Of a DNA stretch of 64,000 bases, positions 25,646 to 32,531 are shown in pieces. This stretch comes from Streptomyces asoensis (GTDB lineage Bacteria; Actinomycetota; Actinomycetes; Streptomycetales; Streptomycetaceae), in assembly GCF_016860545.1 (NCBI RefSeq), contig NZ_BNEB01000005.1:1488001-1552000 (forward strand). Direction: 5' to 3'. Under the pieces are notes generated by a model, which had not been told where the DNA came from, did not search any database, and saw only the letters and a program-made list of their open reading frames with translations. Within the stretch, counting starts at the first letter, position 1. The number at the start of each line of letters is the position of its first letter. Made by a program: the position numbers and the translations under genes.

Positions 25646-25989
25646 GGGGACTCCTCCCGCACGTCCTTCGGGGCACGGCCCGGCTCCAGCTCCTCCAGAC
25701 GCGCGAGCCGCTCGCGCAGCTCGGCGTTCTCCCGCGCGAGCTCGTTGCGGCGCGCGCCGGAGGACAGGGCCGGGTCGTCCTCCCACCAGTCGATGCCCAT
25801 CTCCTTGGCCTTGTCGACGCTGGCGACGATGAGGCGGAGCTTGATGGTGAGCAGTTCGATGTCGAGCAGGTTGATCCGGATGTCTCCGGCGATGACGACG
25901 CCCTTGTCGAGGACGCGTTCCAGGATGTCGGCGAGGTTGGACCCGCCGCCCTGGCCGTACGGCTCCGGAAGCCGGCTCGCCATGCTCAT
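25642..25989 (-). CDS. gvpJ: Gas vesicle protein GvpJ (GvpA/J family)
   Basis: 115-residue minor structural protein of the GvpA/J family. Residues ~18-65 contain the shell-type core: LADILERVLDKGVVIAGDIR then INLLDIELLTIKLRLIVASV. This is followed by KEMGIDWWEDDPAL and a charged coiled-coil tail (residues ~80-108). GvpJ is thought to sit at the conical ends or help nucleation. The ATG at 25989 overlaps the gvpZ stop (ATGA). The ATG six bases further in is a weaker candidate. Confidence 0.93.
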   Translation of the reverse strand: MSMASRLPEPYGQGGGSNLADILERVLDKGVVIAGDIRINLLDIELLTIKLRLIVASVDKAKEMGIDWWEDDPALSSGARRNELARENAELRERLARLEELEPGRAPKDVREESP

Positions 25990-27218
25990 CGCCGGCCCCG
26001 GCCTCTGGCGGGTGCGTCCTCGTCCCGGAGCTCCTCCTCCGTCTCCTCGGGCTCGTCCTCGTCCTCGTACTCGGCCTCGGCCTGCTCGTCCTCGGGCTCC
26101 TCCTCGTCGTACTCCTCGTCCTCGTACTCGTCCTCGGCGGCCTCACCGCCGCCTTCGTCCGCGGGCTCGCCCTCGGCGTCGTACTCCTCGTCGTCCTCGG
26201 GCTCGTCCTCGGCGTACGGGGCCTCTTCCCCGTACTCCTCATCGTCCTCCGGGGCGCCTTCCTCGGCATCCCGCGGCTCGTCGCCCTCCTCGGGACCGCC
26301 GTTCTCCTCGTCCTCCCGGTCCCGCTCGTTCTCCTCCTCCTCCGCGATCGCGTCCTCGTGGGACGTGACGACCTCGCCGTCGCGGATCTCCCCGCGCCAG
26401 CTGTCCTTCGCCTCTCCCTTGATGGTGATGAAGCGGGCGAAGTTCTTCAGGTCGAGACGGGCGCGGCGGCCCTGGGCACGCCAGATGTTGCCCGTCTTCT
26501 CGAAGAGGCCGGTCGGGTAGTACTCGATGACCAGCAGGATCCGGGTGAGGTTCTCGGCGAGCTCGTGGAAGGAGACGACGCCCTTGGTCGTGCCCTTGGC
26601 GCCCTCCGACGTCCACGCGATCCGGTCGTCCGGGATCTGTTCGGTGGTCTTCGCCTTCCAGCTGCGGTTGGACCAGAAGACCTTCGCCTGCCAGTCGCTG
26701 GTGGTGTCGTCGGCGCGGTTGGCGCTCTTGACCCCCTTGGCGAAGGTGCTGAAGTCCTGGTACTGCGTCCACTGGTCGTAGGCGGTGCGCAGGGAGACGC
26801 CGACGTCGATCGTCTCCATGATGACGGTCGGCTTCTTGCCCGCGCTCTTCTTGCCCTTGCCGCCCTTGCCGCCGCCGATGTTCTTGAAGGCGCCGGTCAC
26901 CTTGTCCTTGGCGCGCGAGGCGCCGAGTTCCAGGGCGGAGCGGAGGGGTCCCTTGCCCTCCGCGATCTTCTTACCGCCGTCGAGGGCGAGCTTGGCGAAG
27001 CCGGGGCTGTTGCCCTCGGCGATGTCGTTCAGCTTGGACGTGGTCTCGCCGAGCTTCGTGCCGACGCCGGTCAGCAGGCGCGTGGCCTGGGCGGCGAGGT
27101 ACTCCTGTACCTCTTCCTTGAGCCGGTCGGCGGCCTCGCTGTGGGCCAGTCCGGACAGCGGACTGCCTCCGGCCGCCTTGCCCGCCGTGGAGGTGGCGGA
27201 TCCCAGGGTGTCGGTCAT
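25986..27218 (-). CDS. gvpZ: Gas vesicle-associated SRPBCC protein GvpZ with long acidic tail
   Basis: 410-residue protein in the gvpZ position of the Streptomyces operon. Residues 1-135 are helical and Lys/Gly-containing, ending KGGKGKKSAGKKP. Residues ~135-275 are a SRPBCC (START-like) domain: the motif ETIDVGVSLRTAYDQWTQYQ, then QDFSTFAKGVK and the C-terminal helix ARFITIKGE. Residues ~290-400 are nearly all Glu, Asp, Tyr and Pro, a strongly acidic disordered tail. Known gas vesicle shells do not need this protein, and its exact role is not established. The neighbouring GvpY has a basic Lys/Ala tail of opposite charge. Start ATG 27218; ATGA overlap with gvpY upstream. Confidence 0.85.
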   Translation of the reverse strand: MTDTLGSATSTAGKAAGGSPLSGLAHSEAADRLKEEVQEYLAAQATRLLTGVGTKLGETTSKLNDIAEGNSPGFAKLALDGGKKIAEGKGPLRSALELGASRAKDKVTGAFKNIGGGKGGKGKKSAGKKPTVIMETIDVGVSLRTAYDQWTQYQDFSTFAKGVKSANRADDTTSDWQAKVFWSNRSWKAKTTEQIPDDRIAWTSEGAKGTTKGVVSFHELAENLTRILLVIEYYPTGLFEKTGNIWRAQGRRARLDLKNFARFITIKGEAKDSWRGEIRDGEVVTSHEDAIAEEEENERDREDEENGGPEEGDEPRDAEEGAPEDDEEYGEEAPYAEDEPEDDEEYDAEGEPADEGGGEAAEDEYEDEEYDEEEPEDEQAEAEYEDEDEPEETEEELRDEDAPARGRGRR

Positions 27219-27892
27219 CGGTCGCCGCCTTCCTTCGTGCGCCGCGTCCGGGAGGCGGCGCCCGAGGCGGTCCTCGCGCCCGTCTTCCTCGCCGAGGCGG
27301 TCTTCTTCGCGGCCGTGCCGCGGGCCGCGGCCTTCTTGGCGGGCGCCTTCTTCGCGGGGGCCTTCTTGGCCGCCCGCTTGGCCGGCGCCTTCTTCGCCGC
27401 CGTCCTCCTCGGCGGCTCCTCCTCGTCGTCCCCGTCGTCCGCGTCGTTGCGGGACTCGTCCGTGTCGTCGGCGTCCTCGGCGTCGTCGCCGCGGGCGTCG
27501 CGGGGCTCGTCGTACTCGTCCTCGTCGGCGTCGTCGGCCTCGTCGTCGGAGCGGTTGCCGCCCCGGCCGGGAACGACGCCCTCGATCTGGTCACGCACCT
27601 CGGCGGTGCGGCCGTGCAGCCGGTTCGCGAGGGCTTCCATCTGCCGCTCGACCATCGCACCGGAGGCGGCCTTGCCGACCCCGCGCAGGTCCTGGCGCAG
27701 CTGGTCCCCGATCTCCTTGAACTGCGGGTTGTCGCGCAGCTGCTGGGAGAGCAGGTCGGCGATGCCCTTGGGCGTCAGGTTCATCTTCTTGCCCGCCACC
27801 AACGAACCCACGGCGAAGGCGAGTTTCATCTTCTTGGTACGTCCGAGGACGTACCCGGCCCCCACCGCGAGGCCCAGTCCCACTCGATTCAT
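27215..27892 (-). CDS. gvpY: Gas vesicle-associated protein GvpY with histone-like tail
   Basis: 225-residue protein in the gvpY position. The N-terminus (NRVGLGLAVGAGYVLGRTKK) is a Gly-rich hydrophobic segment, possibly membrane-associated. A helical domain follows to about residue 115. Then come an acidic Asp-rich linker (~115-160) and a C-terminal H1-like basic tail with repeats of AKKAPAK (about residues 165-225). The ATG at 27892 overlaps the gvpG stop, so the ATG three codons upstream is not used. Basic tails like this bind nucleic acid or acidic proteins; the acidic tail of GvpZ is an obvious candidate partner. Confidence 0.85.
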   Translation of the reverse strand: MNRVGLGLAVGAGYVLGRTKKMKLAFAVGSLVAGKKMNLTPKGIADLLSQQLRDNPQFKEIGDQLRQDLRGVGKAASGAMVERQMEALANRLHGRTAEVRDQIEGVVPGRGGNRSDDEADDADEDEYDEPRDARGDDAEDADDTDESRNDADDGDDEEEPPRRTAAKKAPAKRAAKKAPAKKAPAKKAAARGTAAKKTASARKTGARTASGAASRTRRTKEGGDR

Positions 27893-28152
27893 CCTGTCCA
27901 CCCGTCGTCCGTTCCCGCGCTCCTGCGCGTCGCGCTCTCCAGCCGGTCGAGGAGGGCGTCCTCCTCACGGTCGAACTCCTCCTCCGAGATCTCTCCGGCG
28001 TCCAGGCGCTCTTCCAGCCGGGCGAGTTCGGCCCGGACCGTGCCCGGGTCGTAGTAGATCCGCTCGGCCTCCTTGACCACCTGTTCGATGACCCAGCCGC
28101 TGCCGCGCACGGGGGCGAACGGCAGCAGCAGGACCTCTGAGATGAGTCCCAT
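27889..28152 (-). CDS. gvpG: Gas vesicle protein GvpG
   Basis: 87-residue GvpG family protein. The conserved parts are GLISEVLLLPFAPVRGSGWV and the coiled-coil-like AERIYYDPGTVRAELARLEE. It ends EEFDREEDALLDRLE, also typical. GvpG acts with GvpF/L in nucleation. ATG 28152 is seven bases after the gvpF stop. Its stop overlaps the gvpY start (ATGA). Confidence 0.93.
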   Translation of the reverse strand: MGLISEVLLLPFAPVRGSGWVIEQVVKEAERIYYDPGTVRAELARLEERLDAGEISEEEFDREEDALLDRLESATRRSAGTDDGWTG

Positions 28153-28159
28153 GACGCAC

Positions 28160-28912
28160 CTACTTCGTGGTGGATCCCGCCGGTCCGGCCGGTCCGGGTT
28201 CGACGAAGCTGTACGGCGGCAGCGGCCCGTTGATCCGCAGTTCCAGGTGCGGACGGCCCTTGCGGACCTCCTCCGCCGTCTCCAGGAAGCCGGCCGCGGC
28301 GTCACGGTCCACCAGGAACGAGACGTTGAGCAGCCAGCCCGTGGACTCGGGGCCCACGCTGGTGGCCGCGGCGAGCGACTCGAGGTGCTGCTGCACGTCG
28401 GCCGCGTCCTCGGCCTCCTTGGTCTTGACCGCGGCGGCCACCATCTCGCCGAGCTGGAGCCGCTGTTCGTGGCTGCCGCCGCCCGCCTGCCGGTTGGCCT
28501 CGGCGAGGGAGCGCAGCTCGGGGTTCTCGGCCATCACCAGATGCAGGACGGCTTCTTCCACGTGGGTGGCCTTGATGTTGTACTCGACCTTGTTCTCGAG
28601 GGCCCGCAGGCGCTCCTCGTAGTGCTCGGTGCGCTCGGCCAGCACCCCGGTGACGGAGCTGTCGTCGGGGGCGACGCTGCCGAACCGCATGGGCAGCACG
28701 CAGCCGTCGGCGCCCGCCTCGGCGAGCACGGCCTGGTGGGCGAGGAGTTCACGGCGCTTGGGCCGCAGCCCCTCGGGGGCGTCGCTGACGACGGCCGCCA
28801 GCGCGCCCTCCTTCAGGACGCGGATCGGCAGGGCCGGGTCGCCGACGCCCGCCAGGCCGTCGGGCAGGGCCGGGTGCGAGCTCGCGACGATGCCGTACAC
28901 GTACGTGCTCAC
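28160..28912 (-). CDS. gvpF: Gas vesicle protein GvpF (GvpF/L family)
   Basis: 250-residue GvpF/L protein. The N-terminus TYVYGIVASSHPALPDGLAG and the motif CVLPMRFGSVAPDDSSVTGV are the family hallmarks. The C-terminal VSFLVDRDAAAGFLETAEEV followed by NGPLPPYSFVEPG fits the rest. GvpF is known to bind GvpA and is present on the inner vesicle surface in other organisms. The GTG start at 28912 overlaps the gvpA stop (GTGA). Confidence 0.95.
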   Translation of the reverse strand: MSTYVYGIVASSHPALPDGLAGVGDPALPIRVLKEGALAAVVSDAPEGLRPKRRELLAHQAVLAEAGADGCVLPMRFGSVAPDDSSVTGVLAERTEHYEERLRALENKVEYNIKATHVEEAVLHLVMAENPELRSLAEANRQAGGGSHEQRLQLGEMVAAAVKTKEAEDAADVQQHLESLAAATSVGPESTGWLLNVSFLVDRDAAAGFLETAEEVRKGRPHLELRINGPLPPYSFVEPGPAGPAGSTTK

Positions 28913-29340
28913 TCCGACTCCTCCTTCCTGCGCGCAGCGGTGCTCTTGCGCGCCCGCGGCCTGGTCTGGCGCTCCTCGGAGCCGTCGTCACGGGCCTGCT
29001 TGAAGGCGTCGGATATGGTCTCCGCGGCGCCCGACAGAGCGCCCTTGGACTTGCCGCGCGCGCCGGACTCGGTGATCTCGCCGACCAGGTCGGGCAGGCC
29101 GGGGTCCTTGCGCGGCCCCGCCTCCAGGTCCAGCCGGTTGCACGCCTCGGCGAAGCGCAGGTACGTGTCGACGCTGGCGACCACGACCCGTACGTCGATC
29201 TTGAGGATCTCGATGCCGACCAGCGACACCCGCACGAACGCGTCGATGACCAGACCCCTGTCGAGGACGAGCTCCAGCACGTCGTAGAGGCCGCTCGAGC
29301 CACCCCCACCGCCGGACTGTTGTGCCGGGACAACGGTCAT
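28909..29340 (-). CDS. gvpA: Gas vesicle structural protein GvpA with C-terminal extension
   Basis: 143-residue major structural protein. The shell-forming core is residues ~17-75: LYDVLELVLDRGLVIDAFVR then VSLVGIEILKIDVRVVVASV and DTYLRFAEACNRLDL. Classical GvpA is about 70 residues. The extra ~70 residues here are charged and end in a basic tail (RPRARKSTAARRKEESE), a feature of actinobacterial GvpA. The start codon follows AAGGAGG by ten bases, the strongest ribosome site in the operon, as expected for the main structural protein. It is separated by 58 bases from gvpO. Confidence 0.95.
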   Translation of the reverse strand: MTVVPAQQSGGGGGSSGLYDVLELVLDRGLVIDAFVRVSLVGIEILKIDVRVVVASVDTYLRFAEACNRLDLEAGPRKDPGLPDLVGEITESGARGKSKGALSGAAETISDAFKQARDDGSEERQTRPRARKSTAARRKEESE

Positions 29341-29398
29341 GTCTACCGCGCCTCCTTGTCTCGGATTGGTTGATCGGACAGTGCTGCGGGCCGGCGGC

Positions 29399-29827
29399 CT
29401 AGCGGCCGCCGGACCGATGTGCGTCGGCCCGCCCGCGCTCGTAGCGGCGGACGCGGCGGTAGCCGGTGAGCTGGCCCTCCGCGTCGAGGTCCACCTGGTA
29501 GCTCGCCATCAGGCTCATCGTGTCGGGCACGCGGGAGAGCTCCAGGACCTCGATCTCCAGGGACCAGCCGTCCTGCGTCTGCTCGAAGGAGGAGACGCTT
29601 TCCGCGGTCATCCCGGTCAGCTCGGCGAGCTGGGTGCGGGCGTGCCGCAGCACCTCCATCGGGCCCGGCCGGTTCTCCGCCACGTCGTCCTTGCCTTCCT
29701 CGTCCGCCGGGGACCCGTGCGGGTCCCGCGCATCAGCTGGCCTGCTCGATCTGTGCGATCTAGTTGATTTATGCGAAATATGAGATCTGCGAGATTTTTG
29801 TGACTCTGATGTTTTTTCTGTGTCCAT
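29399..29827 (-). CDS. gvpO: Gas vesicle protein GvpO
   Basis: 142-residue GvpO family protein. The family domain is residues ~55-130: LRHARTQLAELTGMTAESVS then WSLEIEVLELSRVPDTMSLM and GYRRVRRYERG. The first 45 residues are Ser/Lys/His-rich and low in complexity. Their codons are unusually AT-rich for this genome (29750-29820). The start may be ATG 29827 or the GTGs at 29830 and 29836; AGAGG spacing favours 29827. It is the first gene of the operon and lies just downstream of a SigB-like promoter element. In haloarchaea GvpO influences gvp transcript levels. Confidence 0.92.
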   Translation of the reverse strand: MDTEKTSESQKSRRSHISHKSTRSHRSSRPADARDPHGSPADEEGKDDVAENRPGPMEVLRHARTQLAELTGMTAESVSSFEQTQDGWSLEIEVLELSRVPDTMSLMASYQVDLDAEGQLTGYRRVRRYERGRADAHRSGGR

Positions 29828-29849
29828 CACGGCCACCTCTCCTACCGGG

Positions 29850-29873
29850 TGGCCCGAGAGTTCTTGGCCAAAC
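29850..29873 (-). promoter_or_regulatory. SigB-type promoter element for the gas vesicle operon
   Basis: On the minus strand GTTT (29873-29870) is separated by 14 bases from GGGCCA (29855-29850), and the gvpO ATG lies 22 bases further on. The spacing and the GTTTGGC start match the elements at 16860-16883 and 31304-31327. It overlaps the 3' end of the ligD-like gene (stop at 29876). Confidence 0.45.
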
Positions 29874-29875
29874 CT

Positions 29876-30808
29876 TCACGCCTGACGAAGTGCGTCGAGC
29901 CGTCGCCGGGCGGGTCCCAGCGCGCGTCCGCGGCCCGGCAGCCCGGACCAGGGGCGGGTACGGCCCTGGTCGGCGGCGTCGGCGACGGTCCAGCGCCGCG
30001 GGCCGAGATCCGGGTCCCGCAGCTGTTCCCAGGTGATCGGGGTGGCGACGGGCGCCCCGGGCAGCGCCCGCACGGTGAAGGGGGCGACGGCGGTCTGCGC
30101 GTAGGCGTTGCGCTGCACGTCCAGGTAGAGCCGGTCGCCGCGGTCCTTCTTGCGGGCGGCGGTGGTCAGCCGGCCGGGATGCCGGGTGACCAGCAGGTCG
30201 GCGGCGTCCCGGGCGAAGGCGCGCACGGTGTCGAAGTCGTCGCCCCCGTCGACGGGGACGACCACGTGCAGTCCGCGCGAGCCCGTCGTCATCAGTCCCG
30301 AGGGCAGCCGCAGCTCGTCGAGGAGTTCGCCCAGTTGTCCGGCCGCCTCGCGGACCGCGTCGAAGGCCGAGCCGTCGGCCGGGTCCAGGTCGAAGATCAT
30401 CACGTCCGGGCGGTCGGCCCGGCCGGCCCGTGACAGCCAGCGGTGCAGGGTGACGCAGGCCTGGTCGGCGAGGTAGGCCAGGGTGGCCGTGTCGTCGCAG
30501 ACCGTGTGGCACACGGTGCCGCCCTCCTTCGCCACCTCGGCCCGGGTGATCCACTCCGGATAGTGGTCGGGGGTGTTCTTCTGCATGAAACGGGGTCCGC
30601 CGACGCCGTCGGGATGCCGCTCCAGCATCAGGGGGCGGCCGCGCAGGTGCGGCAGCATGAGCGGGGCGACCGCGCGGTAGTACGAGACGAGGTCCTCCTT
30701 CGAGCAGGCCCCGCTCCGCTCCCCCGCCGGGAAGAGCACCTTGTCCGGCCGGTGGACCTCGACGGTGCGCCGGCCCGCCCGTACCCGGCGGACGTCGCCG
30801 CCGCTCAC
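29876..30808 (-). CDS. ligD: LigD-type primase/polymerase domain protein
   Basis: 310-residue stand-alone polymerase domain of the bacterial NHEJ ligase LigD. Conserved elements are VHRPDKVLFP at the N-terminus, FMQKNTPDHYPEWI, the catalytic carboxylates of VMIFDLDPADGS and the TGSRGLHVVVPVD motif. The final catalytic Asp is probably in DRLYLDVQRNAYAQT. It fills gaps and adds ribonucleotides at broken ends together with Ku and a ligase, but no ku or ligase gene is in this window. The GTG start at 30808 is chosen. Its stop is 49 bases before gvpO; the gvp operon probably uses its own promoter overlapping this 3' end. Confidence 0.9.
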   Translation of the reverse strand: MSGGDVRRVRAGRRTVEVHRPDKVLFPAGERSGACSKEDLVSYYRAVAPLMLPHLRGRPLMLERHPDGVGGPRFMQKNTPDHYPEWITRAEVAKEGGTVCHTVCDDTATLAYLADQACVTLHRWLSRAGRADRPDVMIFDLDPADGSAFDAVREAAGQLGELLDELRLPSGLMTTGSRGLHVVVPVDGGDDFDTVRAFARDAADLLVTRHPGRLTTAARKKDRGDRLYLDVQRNAYAQTAVAPFTVRALPGAPVATPITWEQLRDPDLGPRRWTVADAADQGRTRPWSGLPGRGRALGPARRRLDALRQA

Positions 30809-30865
30809 GGGGCGCCCGCGCGCGACCGCTGTCGGGGTTGCGGGAGTTCGGCGCCGTCCATCGGA

Positions 30866-31243
30866 CTAACGGTCTCCCTCGCCCCGCGCCGCCGCCGGTC
30901 CGGAGCTGTGCTGCCCCACCTGCGGTGTCGGGGCGGTGATGGACTGCGAGCCGTCCTCGGGCGACGACTGTTCCGCGGGGGAGCCGTCCTCGCCGCCGCT
31001 GTCCCGCCCCACTTCGGGGGTCGGCACGTCGATCGACTGGGAGCCGTCCTCCGGGGAAGGGTGGTGCTCGCCGGAGGCGTCGGCCGTCTTCTTCACGTCG
31101 TTCGTGTCCTTCACGTCGTTCCCCTCATCGGTGTACAGGAACTGGTGGGTCGGGTTGAGCAAGGTGACGTCGGCCCGGCCCAGGGAGGCGCGCGCGACGG
31201 TGCGGGCCGCCCGGTAACCGGCGAATCCGGCTCCGACGATCAC
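30866..31243 (-). pseudogene. Decayed NDH-2-like flavoprotein gene with duplicated acidic tail
   Basis: The frame encodes 125 residues. The first 37 (IVGAGFAGYRAARTVARA and DVTLLNPTHQFLY) match the FAD-binding start of NADH-dehydrogenase-like flavoproteins; the remaining ~350 residues of that family are missing. After FLY the protein continues as an acidic Ser/Pro tail with two copies of SPEDGSQSI-x2-PTP-x-VG (residues 63-79 and 94-110). The best start, GTG at 31253 after GGAGG, is one base out of frame: it reads GTG AGT CGG TC then GTG ATC GTC, so a single-base loss probably broke the start. Tail codons are as GC3-rich as real genes. It could instead be a short recombined gene started at GTG 31243. 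Confidence 0.6.
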
Positions 31244-31303
31244 GACCGACTCACGGTGGGCCTCCGAAGGGATTGCTGCGGCCGTCCCGCCAGGGTTTCC
31301 GCG

Positions 31304-31327
31304 TCCCCCGGGCCGCAGCCGCCAAAC
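31304..31327 (-). promoter_or_regulatory. SigB-type promoter element upstream of the decayed flavoprotein gene
   Basis: On the minus strand GTTT (31327-31324) is followed after 14 bases by GGGGGA (31309-31304), ~50 bases before the GTG at 31253. The surrounding bases (GTTTGGCGGC, then GCCCGGGG) closely copy the element upstream of the sigma factor gene. Confidence 0.4.
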
Positions 31328-31396
31328 GTGCGCCGGCTTTCCGCGGGGGCGCCGGGCACTCGGGGCGCGACCCGAACGGCCGCTTCCGCGTGCGAG

Positions 31397-31424
31397 CGGC
31401 CCCGCGGCAGGTGCCGCGGGGCCG
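31397..31424. terminator. Strong hairpin after the holin-like gene
   Basis: A 13-base arm (CGGCCCCGCGGCA) and its exact complement are separated by two bases. It lies ~58 bases after the stop of the leftward gene at 31482, so it is a likely terminator without a U-tract. Confidence 0.6.
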
Positions 31425-31481
31425 TCGGCGATTCCGAGGGTGACGGGGGGAGGTCACCTCGGCGGACGCGCGGTGCGCGCG

Positions 31482-31982
31482 TCAGGACCGGTGGTGCGGG
31501 CCCTCGGGGTCGATGTCGTCGGCGCGGGGCGCCGCACCCGGCTCGGGGAGCCGGGCGCCGGGCGCGACGGGCGGCATCGGCGGGTACGGCACCCCGGTGC
31601 CGCTCGGCGGAGCGGCCGGCGCGGTGCCGCCGATGACCCGGTCGGGAGCACCGTGGTGCGCCTGCGCCCCGGTGGGTCGGGGGGCCGACGTGTGCGGCCT
31701 GGCGGCGCCGCGCAGCAGGTAGGCGGCGGCTCCGAGGATCGCCGCGGTGATCAGGGCGGCGGCCCAGCCGGGCAGGGGGACGTCGAGGGCCAGACCCACC
31801 GCGAGCGCGACGGCCGCGCCGGCGTACAGGGCGACGGCGCCTGACGCCGCGTACAGCATGGCCGTACGGCGCTGCTTGCGGGTCTGCTCGCGCAGCTCCT
31901 CGCGGATCGTCTCCCGCGCCACCTGGGCGAGTTCGTCGACCAGATGCCTGTCCAGATGCTCCAGATGCTCGATGCGCTCCAT
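31482..31982 (-). CDS. Actinobacterial holin-X/phage holin family membrane protein
   Basis: 166-residue protein. Residues 1-40 are a charged helix (HLDRHLVDELAQVARETIRE). Residues ~42-95 contain two membrane helices (MLYAASGAVALYAGAAVALA and GWAAALITAAILGAAAYLL). The last ~70 residues are Pro/Gly/Ala-rich and probably disordered. This matches the phage holin family of actinobacteria (Holin-X/DUF1469-like), which are chromosomal membrane proteins, not proven lysis proteins. A good SigB-like -10 (GGGTAC) ends ten bases before the ATG, so the transcript may have almost no leader. Confidence 0.8.
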   Translation of the reverse strand: MERIEHLEHLDRHLVDELAQVARETIREELREQTRKQRRTAMLYAASGAVALYAGAAVALAVGLALDVPLPGWAAALITAAILGAAAYLLRGAARPHTSAPRPTGAQAHHGAPDRVIGGTAPAAPPSGTGVPYPPMPPVAPGARLPEPGAAPRADDIDPEGPHHRS

Positions 31983-31991
31983 GACCGGCGG

Positions 31992-32016
31992 GTACCCCCT
32001 GTCATGAACGCTTAAC
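31992..32016 (-). promoter_or_regulatory. SigB-type promoter for the holin-like gene
   Basis: On the minus strand GTTA (32016-32013), 15 bases, then GGGTAC (31997-31992). The -10 is a full match to the Streptomyces SigB pattern GGGTAC. The ATG at 31982 would be within a few bases of the transcription start. Confidence 0.5.
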
Positions 32017-32080
32017 TCCGGTGACGGGCGCGCCGAGCCGGGGATCGGGGGAAGGGATCACCCCGTCGCAGCCGCCCAAC

Positions 32081-32086
32081 TAGGCT
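32081..32086 (+). promoter_or_regulatory. Possible -10 box of a leaderless transcript
   Basis: TAGGCT ends eight bases before the ATG at 32094, the usual spacing of a Streptomyces leaderless gene, and no ribosome site precedes that ATG. No clear -35 box is seen. Confidence 0.4.
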
Positions 32087-32093
32087 CGTGCGC

Positions 32094-32444
32094 ATGGACA
32101 TTCTGGGAGCCACGCTGCGTGTCTGTGTCGACGACCTGGAGGCTTCGGTCTCCTTCTACGAGCGGCTCGCGGGCACCGGGGCGCTCCGCTTCGAGCGGGG
32201 CGGGGTACAGGTGGCGGCGGTCGGCTGCTTCCTGCTGATGAGCGGTCCGCCGGCCGAGCTGGAGCTGCTGCGCAAGGTGGCCGCGACGATCGCGGTCGCG
32301 GACGTCGACGAGGCCCACCGCACCCTCACCGCGCTGGGCGCGGACGTCATCGCCGGTCCGGTGCCGACGCCGGTGGGCCGCAACCTCATCGCCCGGCACC
32401 CCGACGGCGCGGTGTACGAGTACGTGGACCGCCGCGCGTCCTGA
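32094..32444 (+). CDS. VOC (glyoxalase/bleomycin-resistance fold) family protein
   Basis: 116-residue single-domain VOC protein. Residues 1-55 form one beta-alpha-beta-beta-beta unit (DILGATLRVCVDDLEASVSF) and residues 60-116 the second (TIAVADVDEAHRTLTALGAD, RHPDGAVYEYVDR). The C-terminal HPDG...YEYV pattern supplies the metal-site Glu in family members. It could be a small metal-dependent lyase or a binding protein; substrate unknown. The ATG at 32094 is preferred to GTG 32088 because homologues begin at the MDI-type start. Confidence 0.82.
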   Translation: MDILGATLRVCVDDLEASVSFYERLAGTGALRFERGGVQVAAVGCFLLMSGPPAELELLRKVAATIAVADVDEAHRTLTALGADVIAGPVPTPVGRNLIARHPDGAVYEYVDRRAS

Positions 32445-32531
32445 ACCGCCGGGCCGCGCCGAAATTCCGGGTGGGGCTCGCGGACGCGGACGTAGAGTCG
32501 GGCGTTCGACGGCACGCCTGAAGGAGCGACA

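Noticed and set aside
26010..26340. Purine/pyrimidine-skewed GAG/GAC-rich tract as a DNA repeat
   Set aside because: It is explained by the Glu/Asp-rich tail of GvpZ and has no regular unit length.
31482..31982. Phage origin suggested by the holin-like gene
   Set aside because: No other phage genes, att repeats or tRNA are near; the family is common on actinobacterial chromosomes.
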